A stretch of DNA of 64,000 bases, taken from positions 1,798,001-1,862,000 of the forward strand of contig CADCXA010000031.1 in the NCBI GenBank assembly GCA_902806565.1, in the 5' to 3' direction. The DNA comes from Hypoxylon rubiginosum (lineage: Eukaryota; Ascomycota; Sordariomycetes; Xylariales; Hypoxylaceae). Below the pieces are notes generated by a model. That model did no database searches, was not told the origin of the DNA, and saw only the letters and a list, made by a program, of their open reading frames with translations. Within the stretch, counting starts at the first letter, position 1, and each line of letters opens with the position of its first letter. A program made the position numbers and the translations under genes. Shown piece after piece: positions 59,701 through 64,000 of this stretch.

Positions 59701-61611
59701 TAAAACATTTTAAATATATAAATATAATTAAAAGATTTATAATAAAATTAAATAAAATAAAAACCTTTTATAAATTAAATATTAAAATAATATATATTAT
59801 AAAATTTTTAAAAGTTTTTATAATCATTTTTATTAATTTATTTTATTTATAATAAGATTATTTATAATAAGGTTATTTATATAAAAACGGTTTATATTTA
59901 ATATAATATTTATTTTAAAATTTTTTATTAAATCTTCCTAGTAAATTACTTTAAAATAAATAAAAGGTTAAAAAATTAAAATATTATATTAAAGTAATTT
60001 TTAATTAATTAAAATGGATTAATTTTTTTTTTTTTTTTTTTTAACTTTTCCTCTTTTTTTTTTCTTTAATTATTATAAAAAATAATATTAATATTAATAA
60101 TAAAAGTATTATTTATAATAAAAATATATTTAAAATAATTATTTATTAAAAAAATAAAGTTTATAATATTTTATTAATTTTTAATAATTAATAATATTAT
60201 AATATTTCTTTTAATATAAGTGGGGCATTTATAGTAATTTTAATAAAGTATATTAACTTTTATTTTTTTTATAATATTAATATATTTATAATTTATTTTT
60301 ATTAGCTATATATTTATTTAATTTTTTTTTTATTAATATTTAATATATTATTTATTAATAATAAATAATTAAATAAAAGTAATACTTTTTTATAACTTAT
60401 TATAATAAAGTTTTTTTAGTTTATAATATATATAATTACTAATTTAAATTATTATTTTTTTTTTATTAAAACGTTAAACGTTTAATTATAATTATAATAT
60501 TAATTAGTTAAAATAAATATATAAGATATTAATATTTATTTATAATTATAACGTATTATTTTTTTATAAAAAAACTATTATTTATAGTAATTATATATAA
60601 AAATTATTTTTTATATATTTTCTTATAATTAAAATTAATTAAAATTATAATTAAAATTATTATTATTAGTTACATTGTTTAAAACCTTTTTATTTTTTTA
60701 TAATTAAAAAGTTTTTTAAATTATAATATGTTTTTTTTAAAATAACCACTATTTTTTTTAATAAAATTATTTTTTTTACTACCACTTTTTCTTTTTTTTA
60801 TATATTTAATGTAATTTTTTATTATAAATATCGCTTATTTAAACCAAAGAAAATAATTAATTATAAAAAAAAAAAAAAAAATATTAATAATTAAATATAT
60901 GAAATTAATTATAATTAATCTATTTTATAAATCGTTAATTATTATTAAATATTTAATTAATTTAATAAATCTTTTTTATATTTTTTAAAAAGTAATAAAA
61001 ATGTTTATAATAAATATAAAAGGTATATTAAAAAACGTATTTTTTAAAAAATATAAAATTAATTTTATTAGCGATTATATAAAATAAATATATTATATTT
61101 TAATTAATATAAAATATTTTATTATAATAATATTTATTATTATATAATTATTATATATATTATTAGTTTTTTTTAATTTATAGTTAAAAATATTTAAAGG
61201 TTTTAACTAGATTTATTTACCTTTTAAATTTTAAGAATTTAAAGTAAAAATAATTTTTTAACGTTTATTTACTTATAATTTTTTATTTAATATATATAGC
61301 GTTTTTAATAACGTATTTAGTTTTAAAAAATAAGTTATAAAATATTTTTACCGCTTAATATTATATAATAAAAAATAGTTTTTTTAAAATTAAAAAAGAA
61401 ATAATAGTTATTATTTTTTTTAAAATAAAAAAGAAAAAAGTTAAATATATATTTTAAATATTTATTTTTTATAATTTTAATAGTTATAATATTTAGCTGG
61501 TTTTTATTTAAGCTACTAAATTATTTAGCTTTTTAAAACCTTAGTAATTTAATAAAAATATTAAGTTTAAGTTTATAATAAAAATGTTAATTAAATTAAT
61601 AAAAATATTAC

Positions 61612-61750
61612 TTTTATTTATAATTAATATAAAGTTTATAAATAAATTAAAAATAATAAGTATTAAAGTTTTATTATTTATAATTAATATGGAGTTTATA
61701 AATAAAATAAAGGTAATATATAATAAAAATTTAATAATTATAATTAAAAT
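61612..61750. repeat. 60-bp direct repeat, two to three copies
   Basis: TTATTTATAATTAATAT followed by AAGTTTATAAATAAA (or GGAGTTTATAAATAAA) occurs at 61614 and 61674, exactly 60 bp apart; a weaker third begins near 61740. Confidence 0.7.
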
Positions 61751-64000
61751 AAAAATAATATTTATTTTAATGTTTTATTAAGTTTTATTGGTTTTAATTA
61801 ATAAAAAAAAAATGTTTATAATAATAAAAATAAAATATAAACGATTATTTAATATATAAGTAAGTTTATTATATATGTTATTAATATATTATTTTAATAT
61901 TAAACTAATTTTTATATTAATTTAAAAAGTTATATATTTATTTTATTTTTAAATATATAATATTTCTTAGTTATTTTTATTAGATAAAAGAAAAAAACTA
62001 TAAAAATAATAAAAAAAAATTAACTAGTATATTTATTTACTTATAAATAAATTCTTAATTTAAATTAAATAGTTTTTTTATTTTATTTAAGTTTATTATA
62101 TAAAATAAATATATATATTTAATTTATTTATATAAATAAAATATATGTATTTTAATTTAAATATAAAAACGCTTAATTTATTTAATAACGTTAATAATTT
62201 AATTTTAAATATAAATTTTAGCTTAGGAAAAAGTTATATATTAATAAGGTTTATATAAAAATAAATAATTTTATTTAATTAAATTATTAAAAATATATAA
62301 AAATATATAAGTTAATAATTATATATATAATAATATTAGTTTAAATGTTTAACTTTTAAGGTATTTTAATATTTAATTAGTTTATTTAATCCTTTATTAT
62401 TATAATTATTTAACTATAATTTATTATTTTTATGTTTTAATATTATTTTATATTTATTTTATATTTTTTTACCTTTTTTTTTTCTTTTAATATAAGTTTT
62501 AATAATAAGTTTAATAATAATAAATTTAACATTTTAATTATAATTAATTATATATAAACCGGATTTTATAATAAAATATAAAATATAAATTATAAATAAA
62601 TTTATTAATATAATAATTTTAATAATAAAATAAAATGTTTTACTTATAATAAACGCTTTTATTAAAATGTTAATAATAGTTATAAAAAAAAATAAAAATA
62701 TAATAAATATTATAAAACTTATTATTATTTTCGTTTTAATTTAAAATCTATATATTTATTATTTAATATTATATTAATAAAAATAAAAAAATATTTATTT
62801 AAATATTTAAATAATATAAGTTTATTTATTATTTATTAAAAAAATTATTTAATATAATTAAAAGTAAGTTATATAAATATTAAATTAAATAAATATTATA
62901 TATATTTAAATTATTTTTTTTAAAAATATATTATTATTAAATTATATAATAATAAATAATAAATAATTAATAATAATTAAATTATAACGTTTATAAAGTA
63001 TTTTAAGGAGAAGAAAAAAGCTTTTATTTAGTTTTAATTATTAAATAATTTTATAAAAATATAAAATATATTAATTAGTTTTTATATATTTTAATTAAAA
63101 ATTAAAAGTTTTTTAATTAATAATATATATAAAGTTTATATTATAATGTTTATATTATATATTTATAAGTTATAAAAAGTTTATTATTTTTTATTTTTTA
63201 TTATATTTACGTTAAAAATATTAATTTTTTTAAGCTAGTTATTTTTAAGTTAATTATTTTTATTAAGTTAATTATTTATATTAAATTAATTTTAATTGTT
63301 AATTTTTAAGTTTAAAAGTAAAATAATACGTTATATAATAACTTAATATATATATTTTTATTAATATTTATTAAAAGATTTTATTTAATTTAAATAAAAT
63401 TATTAATTATATTAATAAAAGTTATAGTTATTTTAATATAATATATATTTTATTAAAAAAACTAATGTAAAAAAGAATTTTTAAATTAATTAATAATAAT
63501 AATTTTAATTTATTTTTAATTTAAAAAATATTTATTAGTTATTAAATAAATAAATTTATTTTTTAAGTTTAAAGGTATTTTATTATAAAAAATAATAATA
63601 TATTAATAATAAAGGTAAATTTTAATTTTAAAATAAAGTTAAGATTAAATAAAATTAATATTATTAATATTTTAAGGATTATTTTAAAATTTAATAAAAT
63701 TTAAAAGTGTTAAATAATAATAATAATAATTATTATTATTTTTAAGAAAATTTAAAAATAATTTTTATTTTTAGTAAATATAATATTAATTAGTATATAA
63801 AAGTAATAAAACTTAAGTATTATTAAAAGCTTTTTTATAAGTAATAATAGTTTATAAGTAATTATTATTATATTAAATTAAATATTATATTTTTAAATTT
63901 TAAATAAATTTATATTAGTTTATTATTTTATATTATTATATTATTATTAATTAATTGATTTTTTAATATTAATATTTTATATTTTTAAACTAATTAATAA

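Larger units (their letters stand above)
46061..64000. repeat. 18-kb AT-rich, RIP-like gene-empty block
   Basis: Almost only A and T, with CpA and TpG rare while TpA is abundant, as left by repeat-induced point mutation. Open frames are short (60-65 codons) and consist of Leu/Ile/Phe/Lys/Asn/Tyr, a by-product of composition. No intact transposase or reverse transcriptase can be read. Several internal degenerate tandem repeats (listed separately) show that the block is not random. It continues past the window. Confidence 0.85.

Noticed and set aside
46061..64000. Mitochondrial DNA or intron-encoded endonuclease sequence as the source of the AT-rich block
   Set aside because: No mitochondrial genes, tRNAs or LAGLIDADG/GIY motifs; contiguous with nuclear genes and rich in TpA with CpA/TpG loss, which fits RIP better.
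63000..64000. Telomere or subtelomere end
   Set aside because: No TTAGGG array on either strand; the AT-rich sequence simply continues to the window edge.

Overview
The window looks like nuclear DNA of a filamentous ascomycete (Pezizomycotina, probably Sordariomycetes; the order cannot be fixed from sequence alone). The reasons are genes with short GT-AG introns (mostly 47-84 bp), fungus-restricted families (two HET-domain proteins, a DUF7580 protein, a UstYa/DUF3328 protein, a fungal rhodopsin-like membrane protein, a Zn2Cys6 regulator), and gene-empty AT blocks that almost lack CpA/TpG, as expected after repeat-induced point mutation (RIP).

Layout. 1-3.9 kb: a partial acuF-like gene running off the left edge and an intact DUF7580 gene. 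3.9-7.7 kb: a BAHD-type acyltransferase gene split near its 3' end by a 2,212-bp DNA transposon (72-bp inverted repeats, TA duplication) whose interior has decayed to AT-rich sequence. 8.9-23 kb: a mix of intact genes (SDR, two HET proteins, a LITAF-like zinc protein, the chaperonin subunit CCT6) and clear gene wrecks (two GMC oxidoreductases, a Baeyer-Villiger/FAD monooxygenase tail, a Zn2Cys6 transcription factor). 23-45 kb: an almost wholly intact run of enzyme and membrane genes: a secreted DUF5695/six-hairpin-type protein, an SDR, a CYP504-like P450, an M19 dipeptidase, a Dal5-type MFS transporter, a rhodopsin-like membrane protein, a secreted carboxylesterase, a small spliced secreted peptide with dibasic sites, a UstYa-family protein, a multi-spanning membrane protein and a 2OG-Fe(II) oxygenase. 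46-64 kb: an 18-kb AT-rich desert beginning at a hAT-like terminus and containing several hidden, degenerate tandem arrays (periods about 141, 102, 76, 60 and 58 bp).

How the genes may work together. CCT6 is housekeeping; the HET and DUF7580 genes are typical of the self/non-self recognition repertoire. The 26.8-44.8 kb stretch has the parts list of a specialised-metabolite or peptide-modifying locus (UstYa, P450, SDR, dioxygenase, esterase, dipeptidase, transporter), and a candidate secreted precursor lies divergently 0.8 kb from UstYa, but no PKS, NRPS or terpene synthase is present and co-regulation is not shown. The most unusual single feature is in the MFS gene: its second intron only gives the conserved protein sequence if read as a stwintron, one intron nested inside the donor site of another.
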